Notes: generated from the letters alone by a model not told the origin. DNA of 64,000 nucleotides from Rotaria sp. Silwood1 (GCA_905250075.1 CAJNOP010000009.1:4483310-4547309), one strand, 5' to 3'. Positions 25,176 through 37,321 are shown, counted from the first letter of the stretch. A program made the numbers and translations.

Positions 25176-26555
25176 ATGTATTCAAATGCATCTACTCAAT
25201 TTGCTACAACACCTGCGTCAGTTTCTGATGCTGATATAACTGGTCAACAACAAACTCATTTTAATCTATTAAATTTTATTGGTACAGCTGCAGTTGGATT
25301 GATAGCACCTACACCAATTAAAATTTCAAATAATAATATAAATACTAATGAAAATGAATCATTATCTCAAACAGATGAAATTTCACAAAAAACAATTTTA
25401 TTAGAAAATCTTTACAAGACTGTATCACTTCGTGAAAAAAATGTATTACAATTATATGATACACGAAAAAGTCAAAAACGTTTATCTGATTCTATTTTAG
25501 CACATCAAAAACATTTATCAATAATAAATAATAATATCAATTCACATTTACAACAACCACAACAACAAATACAGAATAAATCTATTTTTCAACATGATCA
25601 AAATATAAATAATAATACATTAACTCGTCATGCTTCATTACGTTATAGAAGAACATCAACAACACTTCAAACAATACATCAACAATCTTCTACAATGGCT
25701 CAACGTGAACCTCAAAAAATTTTTATTATGCGTCATGGTGAAAGAGTTGATTCAACATTTGGTGCTAATTGGCTTGATCAAGTATTTGATAAAATGACAG
25801 GTGTTTATCGAAGAATTAATTTAAATTTACCAAAAAAATTAGTTAAACGAAAAGATATAAAAGATTTTATATTTGATCCACCATTAACTGAATTAGGTTT
25901 ACATCAATGTAAAACAGTTGGTGAAGAACTTGTTGCTCAAGGTATTAAAATTGATCATGTTTATTCATCACCTGCCTTACGATGTGTACAAACAGCTGAT
26001 AAAATTCTTGAAGGTCTTCAAATGCGTGATAAAATATCAATACGTATTGAACCATGTCTTTTTGAATTTCTCAAATGGTATCCTATTGTACCGGTAATAT
26101 GGCCTTTTCTTGATTTAGATGAATTAACTCAAAATGGATATAAGGTTGATAAATCTTATCAACCATTTTATCCAATGGAAAGTCTTAGAAAAGATGAAGA
26201 CGAATTAATGTTTTATACAAGAAGTCATTTTATAACAAAAGCGATTTTAAAAAATCATGAAATTGATGGAGGAAATTTACTTATTGTGGGACATGTAAGT
26301 GTTTGAAATTAATTGTTTTCTTTTGCAAAAAAAAACTTTATTATCTAGGCACCGACAATTGAAGTATGTACTCGACAATTAATCGGTGGTCAACCTCGGA
26401 TAAATGATTTGAAATATCTTGTTTTACGTGTACCATATCTATCAATGCATTGTGTTGCTAAACAAATTGATGGAACATGGAAATCAACAAAACCACCGAT
26501 TTTACCAAATAAATATGCAGCAGTTGAACCATTTGAATGGAGATTTTTTCGATAA
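25176..26555 (+). CDS. UBASH3-like histidine (phosphoglycerate mutase fold) phosphatase
   Basis: Two exons, 25176-26294 and 26349-26555 (54-bp intron, GTAAGT/CTAG), 441 residues. Residues 1-180 are Asn/Gln/Ser-rich with no recognised domain. The catalytic domain starts with FIMRHGERVD (phospho-acceptor His187 in RHGE), followed by a Y-R-[RI]-N-L-N-x-P segment, PPLTELGLHQCKTVGEEL, SSPALRCVQTADKILEGL, EPCLFEFLKWY and LIVGHAPTIEVCTRQL with the second catalytic His at 373, placed exactly at the splice junction. This order of motifs matches the C-terminal phosphatase domain of UBASH3/Sts proteins, which dephosphorylate tyrosine kinases, and related ecdysteroid-phosphate phosphatases. The UBA and SH3 domains of vertebrate UBASH3 are absent here. 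Catalytic residues appear intact, so an active enzyme is likely; substrate unknown. Confidence 0.88.
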
Positions 26556-29500
26556 AAAATATTTTCATAAAGAGTTTTTCTTTTAATTTTTAAAGACAAA
26601 ACAAGCATTTGAAAATCTTTGTTTGAAATATTTTCTTTTGAAGAATAAATATATATTTTCTTTTGTTGTCTATATGACATTGATAAATTTGTTTCTTTTT
26701 CAGAGATGTTCATGGCGGTTGAAAATCTACCAATGATATACCGCGATGAACTAGACGAAAAAATTGGCGTTACTGTGATCATATGCTGAAAAATATTTCG
26801 AATTTCAACGATGTGATTATACTGATGAGGAACGTCCTACAGTTAACAAACTACTTTTGAGATCAGACTATATGTAATAAGTAGACACAAATAACTTACG
26901 AATATTCTGAGAAGAGTTCATACCGTTAACTTATTTCTATAGGAACTATGTACTTTTACAGTACTTGTTCAATGCTTGCTGGAGTTCCTCTCAAGATCAC
27001 TAGAAAAACTGATTTTCGAATTTTGACTTGAAATTTCATAAAGAGACAGACTCTCGTGATAGTAGTGTATTGTAAAAGTTTCAAATCTTTTGGTTTGCTT
27101 CTATTCTGACATAAGAACATCAGCTCTATTGGTTTCTATGAACATCGCACACGACACGCTATTAATATCGCACTTGTATCTTATGATTGGAACAGTGAAA
27201 TCATTTTAAACATTCACAAATACTTATTCTTATTCAGATCTGTGTCTATGCAATGTTGAAAATCGAAAATCAGTTATTATCATGTTCTTGGAGGAGTGGC
27301 ACGGTATTTATTAAAAATATGGTAAAAGTGCAATAGTTGCACAGCTTAAAGCGCTCTATCAGCTAGAAGACTTCTCGCATAAGTCAGAACTGTCGTTACT
27401 AACCCACGAGATCCATGAAGTCTCCGAGTGTTACATTTGTCCATACTGAAATTTCATGCAACTTCACACAACTTTGTAATGTTTAAGAAAAAAAAAACAA
27501 AATCTGTTGTTGTCGCGTCACTGTTCCAATCAATATATCTGATTTCTTTCAATAAAATAGAAATATCTATCGAAATTGGTATCGATAAAAATGATTTAGT
27601 CTTTCAATTTCGTTTATTTTGAGATAACTCACGGATACTCTTAACAAATTTAGGACAATACTGTGTTTTCACTTTGCTTGTTGATACTCTATTAATATTA
27701 TCTATTGAGTTGTGATATATGTTATTTGCTTGAATAAATAATTCCTAATTGATTCAAAAATAGTTGAGAATATTTACAGTTTAGAGGTTGGATTGATCTC
27801 AGATAGTGTTACTCTAGAATTCGTTGAGTTTGTCTCAGACTCGGTCATGTCGAAGAGTTTTCTGTTGACTAGCTAAGAACCAACCCAACGAATTATACTT
27901 TAAAGACGGCAGCCAATTATGACTTGGTTATTGTATGATCGTCGTCAAGAATATCTAAGGTATGTTTAGAGTGTGTTCATTCCAGAATAAAAACAACCAA
28001 TCAAATATGTCTCTTGACATCGTAGCGATTATGAGATTCACAGTGAAAATTTCCTTTGAAAATAGGAGTGTGGTGGTTCAGATGTAGGCTGACCATTTTA
28101 AAACTTGATCAGTTATTTTAAGATTGGCAGTAAATAAGAGAAAAATAAATATGTAACCGTTTTAGATTAATATTTCACTAAAATTTTAAACAGAAATTAA
28201 TATTTTCGAGCTTTTATATATTTTTTTTTTTTTTGAGAAATCATCATTAGGAATAATATCATCAAGGCATGATACCCATTTACAGCCTTGTCTTCACTAG
28301 AAAATGCAATGCTACATTAAGAAACGTAATAGACAGAAAAACTAGTCCGAATTTATTGCACTTTTCAAGGGACGATTTAAATTGAATTCATTGATCTACA
28401 AAGAAAAATTTGATTCAATAATTAAAATAATACATTTGCCTTGATGAATGGAATTAACGTTATAAACATTGATAGCAGCAAGTAGTTGGCATGATACACT
28501 ACAAACTATATTAAAATAAGGATTAAAAGATAAGAATAAAAAACAAATAACTTTTAAGAACTTTTTTGACAAAGTTGATGACGAGACCTGTAAAAACACT
28601 TGCTAAGAGATTTCAAAATTAATTGATGTATCATGAAGGTAAGACATCGATGACGATATCGTTTGGCGAAATGTTGAAATATTACGTAGTATTTTTATTA
28701 CTTTTTAGTGGCAACCTCTGAATTCGGATTGATGAATTATAATAATAGATGAAGACACACGTCAATTTAATTTGAACTTAATGTAACATTAATCTTCTAG
28801 TGAATACAATCCTTTATATGTAACAAGTTCAATGACTTCTATAATTTTACTATTCGTTAATAACTAACATCATAAATAATAAAATTAGAGATGTCATTGG
28901 TATTGTTAAATGTAAACTAGTTGTGTACTAGTACATGATCTGATAATATTGAAGCATGGCGAGAAGTACGAATCAATGTTGAATATCCTTCATGATGTAG
29001 GATCTAGATTTGATGAAAAGCTCATAAAAAAAAAGAAATTATGATATCAATGTATGAATTCTGACATGACCACTGGCTGTCTGCACAAACCTCAGTTAAT
29101 TCTATTTCGATGATAGATATGTATAGTATTACAGAGAATTTCACCTTTTTACATAGATTCCTTTGGTACACTGACGGAGGTAACATCAATGAATCAAATC
29201 CAATCGTTTTCAGATAAATAAGGTGTCCAAAGTATATGGAAACACTTGTTGTCAATCATGGATCCATCGGAATTCTAACAATATTCTCTTTCGTGCTTTG
29301 TAATTATAACCTTAGTTAGGCACTTATCCTTCACAGTATATTTTAGGGATACTTAGTAACGTATACTAGTAACATAAATCGATGGCGTCGACACGATGAA
29401 AAAAAAATCATTCGTTTCGAAACCATAGATGTCTCCTTACATTACACTTTACTGAGACAGTGCTTTGTAACAAGGCAATCGTTGTTGAAAGAAAAAACTT

Positions 29501-30546
29501 TTTTCACAGTACATGTAAATGTTGAATATGCATTACATAATCTCAAACACGTTGACAATAGGATATAAGAAGAAAGTAAAAGAAAATAATTGAACTAATC
29601 TACCATTCAAAATAACTGCTATTTTCCGACTAAAATATTCTCTTGAATCACTATAGATCAATTTCGAAGTAGTAGTAATACAGTAAATTGTTTCTATTGT
29701 ATCAAGTCGAGATTCGTGCGGACTTGAAGTGGTCAACAAATGGTAGTCAAAAAGGTGTCTGTGTCAGAGACAAATCCGATAGTATATTCATCTACATATT
29801 TTATGTTTTTAGGCAACAATATTAAGGTAAGATGTCACTAAAAAGAATTCGCTAATTTTAGTTGATCGAAAAAATTAAAATACTATCAATCATTTATGAT
29901 AGAAAAATGTTTCATGTGATGCTAATATCAGATTTTCAAAATGAGTTTCATCTTCAGTGCATTATTAGATTTCAATTATATTGATATGATGATTCATACA
30001 AATGTAAAAACACTTGAATCTGTTGATTTTTGTTTGACATTGTAATGAAATGCTATTTATATCAGTTATATATTAGTTTTTCTCTTATTTATTTTCATTA
30101 CTTGTTTGTCACGATATGTAGTACATGTTTATTATAAAAGAAAAAAAAAAAAAGAAATTGTCTAAAATCTCATTTCTATTTCAAAGATTTTATTATATAT
30201 AATCTCTTCTTTAACATACACCAAGTAAAAATGTTATTCTAACAATCTGTTTATTACATTAAACGTAATAAAAGAAGAAAAAAAAATGATCATTTTTTTG
30301 AAATTTCTTGGTTTATTCTTTTTCTTAACTTGCTTTTCTTTTACCACGGTATGTAACAAAATGTAACGACGTATTATTTTATGAGTCATTTCCTTTGATG
30401 TTCTCTTTTTTCTCTTGTTTTTTTTGCTTATATCTACCACGCATTCAATGAAAGAACCCGATAAAAACATTTACCTGTAGACAAATACACATTTGTTTGC
30501 AACTTTTTTTACTTGCCGACATATATATATATATAGGTTTTTTTTA
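26556..30546. other. Intergenic region
   Basis: 4 kb between the UBASH3-like gene and the small beta-rich protein gene. I see no exon chain or clear repeat. Long ORFs on the minus strand at 26390-26782 and 29022-29255 are a shadow of exon 2 and an unrecognised chance frame respectively. A weak tRNA-like stretch near 27330-27420 was judged insufficient. Confidence 0.5.
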
Positions 30547-30894
30547 ATGACAATTAATCGTTCTTGGCTTGATGGTGTTTGGCATGGTTGGGGTCATACG
30601 AGTTTTACATGGCCTATTCAATTAACAGTAGATTCAAGAACAAATTCATATATTCTTGATTATGTTGGTCTTGGTGGTAAAAGTCGATTAGAACGATTAG
30701 AAGAATTAGATCAAGAAGTATATTTTCGTGAACATTTGATTGAAGGTGAAAATTTTTCTGATCAAGATCTATTTATTATTTATAAAATTGATGAAAATCG
30801 ACTTGAATTTATAGCATTTGATGATAAAAATTTGTCGATATCAACTAATAATGTTATTGGTACCGGTATTATGGTCAAAGAAATTAACAATTAG
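30547..30894 (+). CDS. Small protein, possible lipocalin-like beta barrel
   Basis: A 115-residue single-exon ORF opened by the ATG at 30547, which follows an AT-rich AG (ATATATAG) that may be the acceptor of a 5' UTR intron. The frame is open further upstream but those residues are low complexity. The sequence starts SWLDGVWHGWGHTSFTWPI, then has an alternating-hydrophobic pattern, LDYVGLGGKSRLERLEEL, FREHLIEGENFSD and ends with VIGTGIMVKE. The G-x-W-x-G start, a YxxLGG-type turn and an F/Y-RE-x-L-x-x-G strand remind me of small bacterial and metazoan secreted-type beta-barrel proteins, but there is no signal peptide and Cys residues are absent. Function not known; expression not shown. Confidence 0.6.
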   Translation: MTINRSWLDGVWHGWGHTSFTWPIQLTVDSRTNSYILDYVGLGGKSRLERLEELDQEVYFREHLIEGENFSDQDLFIIYKIDENRLEFIAFDDKNLSISTNNVIGTGIMVKEINN

Positions 30895-32122
30895 AGTTAA
30901 ATAATAATTTGTACTCTTTGTTTATGTAAACTAGTCAACAGCTTTTTTTAAATGTGAGAAAGAAAAGGTTTTTGATCAGATAAAAAATTTCTTAATTAGA
31001 TTTAAGCTTAAGTCTTTCTATGATAACTATGATAAATTTCTAAGATTTTCCTTTTACCAATCTACATAATACATATATTCAAATGTAGTTGTCTGCTTTT
31101 TCTTACGTTTTAACATTGTTCTGGCTAAATCGAAATATGCTTACGTGTGCCAAAAAAAAAAAGAAAACTTCAAAAATCTGACTGCAATACAAGATGATAA
31201 CTTTCCAAATTTTCTTTTGTTTTTTATTTGAAAATTCGAACATGACTGAAGAGTTGTATCGAATGATTTAGTTTTATTGGCGTTTGTTCTCTAGGATATC
31301 GATATTTCACTGAGTTTTTTCAATAAAAAGCTATGGTTCCTTCGGATCACGTGAAAAATTGATTGTCGAGTTTCGTTTTCAAACTTTTCACAAACAAAGC
31401 TCTCTATGAAATAAGTTGAGAAGTTAAATACGAGTAACACAGTTTTTATTGTAATTTTTCTAAAACGAAATATTCTTCGATTAAAGAAATAAAATTGTTT
31501 GATAAATTTGATGAGTACACTGAAATTTACTCTTGGTGTGTTTCATCAGAAAATAAATGGCATAACAATAAAGTCTCTTTGAACAAATAATAATCAGTTT
31601 GACTGGACCAGTTACAACTCTAGATCATTTTTTGTTTGGTCTTTGGATAATTTCTGCACAATAAAAGAACAACGAATTTTCGTTATTTAACAACCACATG
31701 ACATTCCTGCAATAATATTCTTATGATGAATGAAAATGGAATATTTTTATATATCCTTGAAATTAAAATGTAAAAAGAAATTCGAACATTCTCAATCATA
31801 AAAATAGCATTAGAATCAACTATTAAACTTTCATAACAAATAACGAAATTTATTTATTTATGTTTTCGTTATCCATATTCAGAGTGAGATCATATATTTA
31901 CATGACGCCAAGTCAGCAATAATATTCAAATAAGATAAAGATTATTAGATTATTCTACTTAGTAATTTTTTTCTCAAGATATAATATCATAATAATAGGA
32001 AAATAAAACCTTCTAAATTTTTATGGTCATTCTGATTGAAAATATATATATATTTTTTTTTTGTTAGTTTGAAATATTTTCAATAGTCTTGCATATCTCA
32101 ATTCGATTTGGTTTATGATTAC
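30895..32122. other. Intergenic region left of assembly gap
   Basis: 1.2 kb of AT-rich sequence with no exon I can support. Upstream exons of the ligand-gated channel must lie in the gap, here, or be missing from the assembly; I could not find the Cys-loop or M1/M2 segments in this stretch. Confidence 0.5.
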
Positions 32123-32222
32123 NNNNNNNNNNNNNNNNNNNNNNNNNNNNNNNNNNNNNNNNNNNNNNNNNNNNNNNNNNNNNNNNNNNNNNNNNNNNNN
32201 NNNNNNNNNNNNNNNNNNNNNN
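32123..32222. other. Assembly gap, 100 N
   Basis: Exactly 100 undetermined bases, the usual placeholder length for a scaffold join of unknown size. It cuts an exon of the channel gene that starts immediately to its right. Confidence 1.
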
Positions 32223-32673
32223 ACTTCAATAACATTTCGTTGGACAATGAATCGATCACTTGTATGTCATATTGATTGCTTGTTTGTGTGACTGTGAAAT
32301 GCTTTGTTGAAATTTATTTTTTTTTTTAATTTTTTAGCCGGCTATTTCATATTTAACATCGATGGATAAATATGCAATAATGTGCATATTTCATCTTGTT
32401 ATTCTTTGCATATGGCATGCAATACTCGGCAGTCTCATATATCTATTAATACCTGATTTACGTGTAACAAATGATATGTGGCTTGCATATATAGATCAAT
32501 GGGTTTTTATGATTGCAATTAGTATTTTTGTTATTATTCATATTATACTCTTGATATGGCTTTATTTAGTTCCACTGAAACATCGTCGAGAAATGGCAAA
32601 AAAAGATCTTGAATATCAACAATCAATGTCCAAAGAAAAGAAAATCTTGAATTATACACTTTTATCTATATGA
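32223..32673 (+). CDS. Cys-loop ligand-gated ion channel, 3' part (M3-M4), cut by gap
   Basis: Two exon pieces: 32223-32261 (coding TSITFRWTMNRSL, abutting the N run) and 32338-32673 (donor GTATGT, acceptor TTTTTAG, phase 0). The joined sequence reads NRSL-PAISYLTSMDKYAIM, the link from M2 to M3 typical of pentameric receptors (a P-x-[IV]-SY-x-T/K-x-x-D motif at the start of M3). M3 is about YAIMCIFHLVILCIWHAILG; a very short M3-M4 linker follows; M4 is about WVFMIAISIFVIIHIILLIW. After M4 there is an unusual charged tail of about 35 residues (KHRREMAKKDLEY onward). The ligand-binding domain, M1 and M2 are missing because of the gap, so ligand and ion selectivity cannot be judged. Confidence 0.75.
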
Positions 32674-32845
32674 GAGAATTTCTATTGATATTTTTGTTTG
32701 GTGTTTTATTAATCATTATGGCTAAAGAAGAAGAGAGAATATGTATTGCATAGAACAAGTAAGAAAAAGAGAAATGGGGTTAAAAAAGAAAAAAATCATA
32801 AATATATTTATGTCCAGATATGAAGATTTTGTAATGAATACGTCA

Positions 32846-34245
32846 TTATGCTTCATCTTCCTTGTGTTCTTTGGCTGATTTAAGTTGAACTTGATCACGA
32901 TAATTTATTTTGTCATCTTCCTTTTGTTCTTCTTTAAGAGCAAATTTATTTGTTGATTGTTTTAAGTTGGCCATATTAATAAAATTAGGTTCTTCTTCTT
33001 TCGGTTTCTTTATCTTGTTCAACCTTTTTTTTTAATTGTGTTTTATGAAAATAAAATAATTCATTGAGAAAATTTTTTAAAACTTACTTTTGTTCAGTTT
33101 TTGAGACTTTCTTAAGTGATGGTTTAACAAATTTACCTTTGATATCATTGATTTTAATTGTTAATTCATTGATCTAGAAGAAAATATTATAGTTTTTAAA
33201 TAATTTTTATTCATTCTTACATCATAATCATGTTTACGAATTTTAAATTCAAGATCATAATGACTATCTTCATTTGTTTTTAATTGATGATGAAGATCTT
33301 CACAAAGTGCTTTGAGTTGAGCTAAAAGACAAGTTTGTTTTTTTTTTTTTTTTAATTTCGAAAAACTACACTTGTAAATAATTACCATCACTCATTGAAT
33401 TAAGATCACCAAGTGGTTTTAAATGTTGTTCAATATAATTTTTACGTGCTTCTAAACGACGTTGTTGTTCACCTTTAAGATTTTCTGTGGCCATTTTCAT
33501 GATTAAAAGCTAAAAAGAGAACAAACAAACAAATTTCATATATTAAATTTATTCAAGATAATATAATACAAACACGAAGTTTACGCTTCTTTTCAGGTGT
33601 TAAACCAAAACGTTTCTTCTTTTCAGCTGCATCACGAGCTTCTTGACGTTTACGTTCTCGATCAGCCTTCTTGCGAGCTTTTTTTTCTTCATCGGTGAGT
33701 GATCGTTCCTAGTAAAAAATATTTATTTTATATCTTGAAAATAATTCTTTTTTGTGTATGACATGCATTAAGTTTCAACATACCGTGCTAATGTAACATG
33801 AAAATCTTTATTATATTTGAGAATATACATAGTTTGATATGTGATAATATATTTGAATAGCATGCAAGAAGTTCTTGTGATATTTATTAAAACCAATTTT
33901 AGCATTGTACAGCAAACAATAAATTAGCTTTTTTTCTTTATATTCATGAGTATTGATATTATAAAATTTTAATGTAGACATACATGTATATATATATATA
34001 TAATATCAAGGACAAATTTCTGGTCTTATTAAAAAAAAAAAGGAAACCCTTTCTTTTTGTTAAGTTATTATCATGCAAGTCGAGCTGATAATCCATAGAG
34101 TTTTATATACGTGCAAAAGAAGATAACATGCGAATTGATTACCAAATAATGATTCCATGCATAATATTCAATCGAGTTCAATAAGTTATATTTTTATATA
34201 GATGAAACAGTTGGATTTATTTTGGTTTATTACCTCGTCAGCCAT
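32846..34245 (-). CDS. Troponin I
   Basis: Six exons: 34245-34234, 33708-33574, 33509-33386, 33321-33221, 33173-33088, 33023-32846; 636 nt, 211 residues, frame kept. The first exon encodes only MADE, as is common in this family. Then come a charged N-terminal helix (LTDEEKKARKKADRERKRQE), LTPEKKRKLRLLIMKMATE, the conserved troponin T-binding coiled coil (QLKALCEDLHHQLKTNEDSH, YDLEFKIRKHDYD), and the inhibitory segment INDIKGKFVKPSLKKVSK, which corresponds to the actin-binding GKF-x-[KR]-P-x-L-[KR]-[KR]-V motif. The C-terminal ~58 residues are Lys/Glu-rich. It is the inhibitory subunit of the thin-filament troponin complex, giving Ca2+ control of muscle. Donor of intron 2 (GTTTGT) and the last acceptor (an A-run before AG) are weak. 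A decayed second copy lies upstream at 35145-35932. Confidence 0.92.
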
Positions 34246-35144
34246 CGTTTTTGTTTAACTATTAGTTGGTTTGTCGACTTGGTTTCTGTCCTTCGTTGAT
34301 CTTGTAAAGAAGCAAAAGCAAGACAGACGTTGGATGATGAGGATGTTACTACTAAACACTTATTCTTTTTCTTTTCTTGGTTATATCAATCCATGTATAG
34401 GCCACAAACAGAACAAGGAAGAGGCTAAAATATAGAGGGAAAAATACGATACTTCTATCTTGTTCCTAAAATATCTGTTTATACGATTCTATGAAGAAGT
34501 TATGCAAAAAAAAGAAAGAGAAATAGGAGTCCCGTTACAAGTTTTGTACGAATGCGTATGTATGTATGTGTGCTTATATGGAATATTGACGGCAAACCAG
34601 AAAGCTCGTTATTGTTCCCTTTCGTCCCAAACATTTATGCGCATCAGTACGTATATGCGGATACATATGGATATGGAAATAGTAGAAAAAAGAAAGAGGA
34701 ATAGACCACTATTTTTATCTATTCTCATTCTTTTTCTACGATGATAGATTACATAAAGAATTTTTCCACCAAAATATTAATCTAAACTACAGATATAAAT
34801 ATCAAAAACAAAAAAAAACACACTCAATAATCTTTTTTTTTTTTGTTGTTTGCATTTTTTATATTTATTTTTCCCAATACAAACTCATCGATGTGCTGTA
34901 TGAAAAGTTTTCATGTTGTAATTATCAAAACAAACTTAACGAATGAGTCAATAAATATTCGATATATCTTATTCGACTTGCAATAAAAATATTTATTGTA
35001 CATAACAATTGTATCATAATGCTTTTATAAACAAGTTTAAAATAAATAAATAAAAAAAAAGGTTGAAACTATTATAAATGATTTTTATTTGGTTCTACTA
35101 TAGATAAAACTAACAAAAACCAAATTGTTTACAAGTAAATTTTT
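34246..35144. other. Troponin I upstream region
   Basis: About 0.9 kb between the troponin I start codon and the troponin I-like remnant. The ORF at 34460-34744 has a low-complexity translation (Cys/Tyr/Met runs from a TATG repeat near 34555) and is not supported. This stretch, with the 525-bp first intron, probably carries the muscle promoter, but no element can be named. Confidence 0.5.
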
Positions 35145-35932
35145 ATTCTTCTTAATGATGATATTCGTTTTTTAATTGTTTTAAGTTGAATGGATTTTCG
35201 ATATGTAACTATATTTTCATTTTCATGTTCGTCTTTTAAAACGAATTCATTTGTTGATTGTTTAATTTTTTCGTCTTTTGTCTTTTTTTTTAAATTTTTA
35301 TATTCTAAATTAATTTCAATTCTTGTTTAAAATAATTTTTTCTAATGTTATATAGTTACTGATACTTTTTCTGATGTTCTTTTAATACATTTATCTGTAA
35401 TATCATCAACTTTAATAGGTAATTCATTAGTTTAAGTGAAACAAACAAAACAAACATTCTATTTTCCTTTTTCTGTTGATATTTTAAATTAATTTAATAT
35501 ACTTTATTAACTTGTTTATGACTTTGCATTTCAAGATCATACTATTATTCTTCAGTACCGATTGATTGGTGACGAAATTCTTTGAACTAATGAAACAAGA
35601 TATGTGTCATTCCATGAAGTTAACTCATTAGGATAGGTTTTAACATATTCTTCGATGTAATTTTTATTTTCAGCTACACATTGTTCAACAGTATTTTAAA
35701 AATTTTCTTTCTGTCATCTCCATGATAAAATCCGAAATATTTTAATAGAAATATATTTAATAAACTTATTTGAAGAAAAAAACAACACGAAGTTTATGCT
35801 GCTTTTCAGGTGTTAAAGTAAAGTTTTTCTTTTTTTTTAACTGCATCACAAACATCTTGGCAATTACACGTGGGATCAGCTTTCTTTCGAGTTCTTCTTT
35901 CTTCTTCCGTTGATTGATGTTCCTAAAATTAA
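35145..35932 (-). pseudogene. Decayed tandem copy of troponin I
   Basis: Five segments match exons 2-6 of the neighbouring troponin I gene in the same order and orientation: exon 2-like at about 35786-35932, exon 3-like 35605-35730, exon 4-like 35515-35590, exon 5-like 35345-35430, exon 6-like 35145-35270. The exon 2-like part still reads as a charged (S)TEEERRTRKKADP helix and keeps LTPEK-x-x-KLR, but these two parts are out of frame with each other. The exon 4-like part keeps YDLE but has TAA/TAG immediately before it. No MADE exon was found. With frame breaks and stop codons it cannot encode troponin I. It is a duplicate that degenerated in place, not a retrocopy, because intron-position spacing is kept. 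Confidence 0.8.
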
Positions 35933-37321
35933 CGAAAATATATTTTATACAATCAAAAACTAAATCTAATAATATCGCTGATAGAGGTATGACACCATGG
36001 TTAAGTGACTACGTTGTTCAATATGTATTCACAAGGCAACATGTTCAAACTACAATACTATCAGTCGTAGAATGATCCTGGACAAGCCACTACGGGCTAT
36101 TCAATCATGTAGAATACGTTATGATATACATCTGCTCGCCTAGCTAGTATATGGTTAGTGAGTATGTATGGAGAACTCCAGCAATAAAGCGTAAGAATTC
36201 TTCGTCAGATAGACCTAACGTAATCGTAGCTGAAAGGCGAGAGTATTTTTGTTTCTTCCTTTCGATAGAGTTTTTTTTGTATAAGTTATTTTCATAGAAT
36301 GTGTCTTGAAAATTTACGAAAGATATTATTAGTTCCCTATGAATAATCCAGATTTGTTGATTTGAAGTTGTTTTATTAGCACGAGCTCAAATTTGAACAA
36401 GAAGAAACAGTTCTGAGCGTTTTCTTAGAGCCTATGAAATCTGCTAATATGGCGTTTCGTTTATGAGAGAATGAATTTTTGACTATTAGATACTGTTTAA
36501 TTCCATATTCCTTTTTTTGATATGAGTAAATATTATAGGCAGCAAGCGATCGTCTACAAAGAGAGTCAAATATATTATCCATCTCATTCAACATCTTATT
36601 TTTTTCTTACTCGGTATTTAAGCAATAGTCTGAAATTTATAGAAATTTTCACAAACAATCAATTTTGATGCCAGTAATAACTAATCAGCACAACACCCTA
36701 AACTACCATAACGCGACGAGAAACTAGTGCCATACATTCGATTCCAGGCGGCAAGGAGATAGAGTGCAATGCATTGAAAGTGGCGGTGTGGGTGTGGATG
36801 AAGAGTAAATCTGAATTTGATTGACATCCAAATCTAGATACACATACCCGTCCTGTCTAGATCTTAAATAGAATCAAGAGTGAATCCGAATAGGATTCTA
36901 CATTCTCAATTCAGAAAACTATCTTAGTAGAAGCTTGAGCAACTTTCGATAAGGATTCTGTTTAACTCTGAGAAATATGCTCTAGAATTTGAGACATGAT
37001 TCTTTCAGTGCTTCTCAAAGAATGAACAAATTTGAGAATATGGAAGTGGTATAAATGAATGAATCGGTACGGAATTTTTTTTCACAAGAAACTAAAAAAA
37101 AACGTTTCTGAATGTTTATCCGCAAGAGAAATTTTTGAACGATATGTAGAAAACTATTTCAGTTTAGAGTATATTCGAAAAGGACTTCTTGAGTACTATC
37201 AAAGATATTTTCGAAAATTATAGTAAGTTTTCACAATGAAGAAGTTTTCATTTGTAGCATTTTATCGCAGAAGAGCGAGATTTCTTTGACAACGATGATT
37301 TCGTGTTTTTTTATTCATCGT
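35933..37321. other. Intergenic region with a tRNA-like stretch
   Basis: 1.4 kb between two pseudogenes. It holds a possible tRNA-derived SINE head near 35985-36062 (listed separately). The minus-strand ORF at 36376-36594 is not recognised and has no supporting neighbour exons. Otherwise nothing visible. Confidence 0.5.
35985..36062 (+). repeat. Possible tRNA-derived SINE head (copy 1)
   Basis: The stretch has CATGGTTAAGTGACTACGTT, which resembles the A box of Leu/Ser tRNAs, and about 45 bp later ATGTTCAAACTA, which resembles a B box. The core AGTGACTACGTTGTTC recurs in similar form at 54796-54813 inside a plexin intron. No full cloverleaf can be drawn, so it is not a functional tRNA gene. 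Confidence 0.3.

Noticed and set aside
26390-26782. 130-codon minus-strand ORF
   Set aside because: It overlaps exon 2 of the UBASH3-like gene in antisense and its translation is not protein-like.
27330-27420. tRNA-like pieces on the minus strand (AGCTGATAGAGCGC and CGTGGGTTAG)
   Set aside because: The A-box-like piece lies downstream of the B-box-like piece, in the wrong order, and no acceptor stem can be formed.
29022-29255. 77-codon minus-strand ORF considered as a transposase fragment
   Set aside because: No conserved DDE or PDLNP-type motif could be found in it or beside it.
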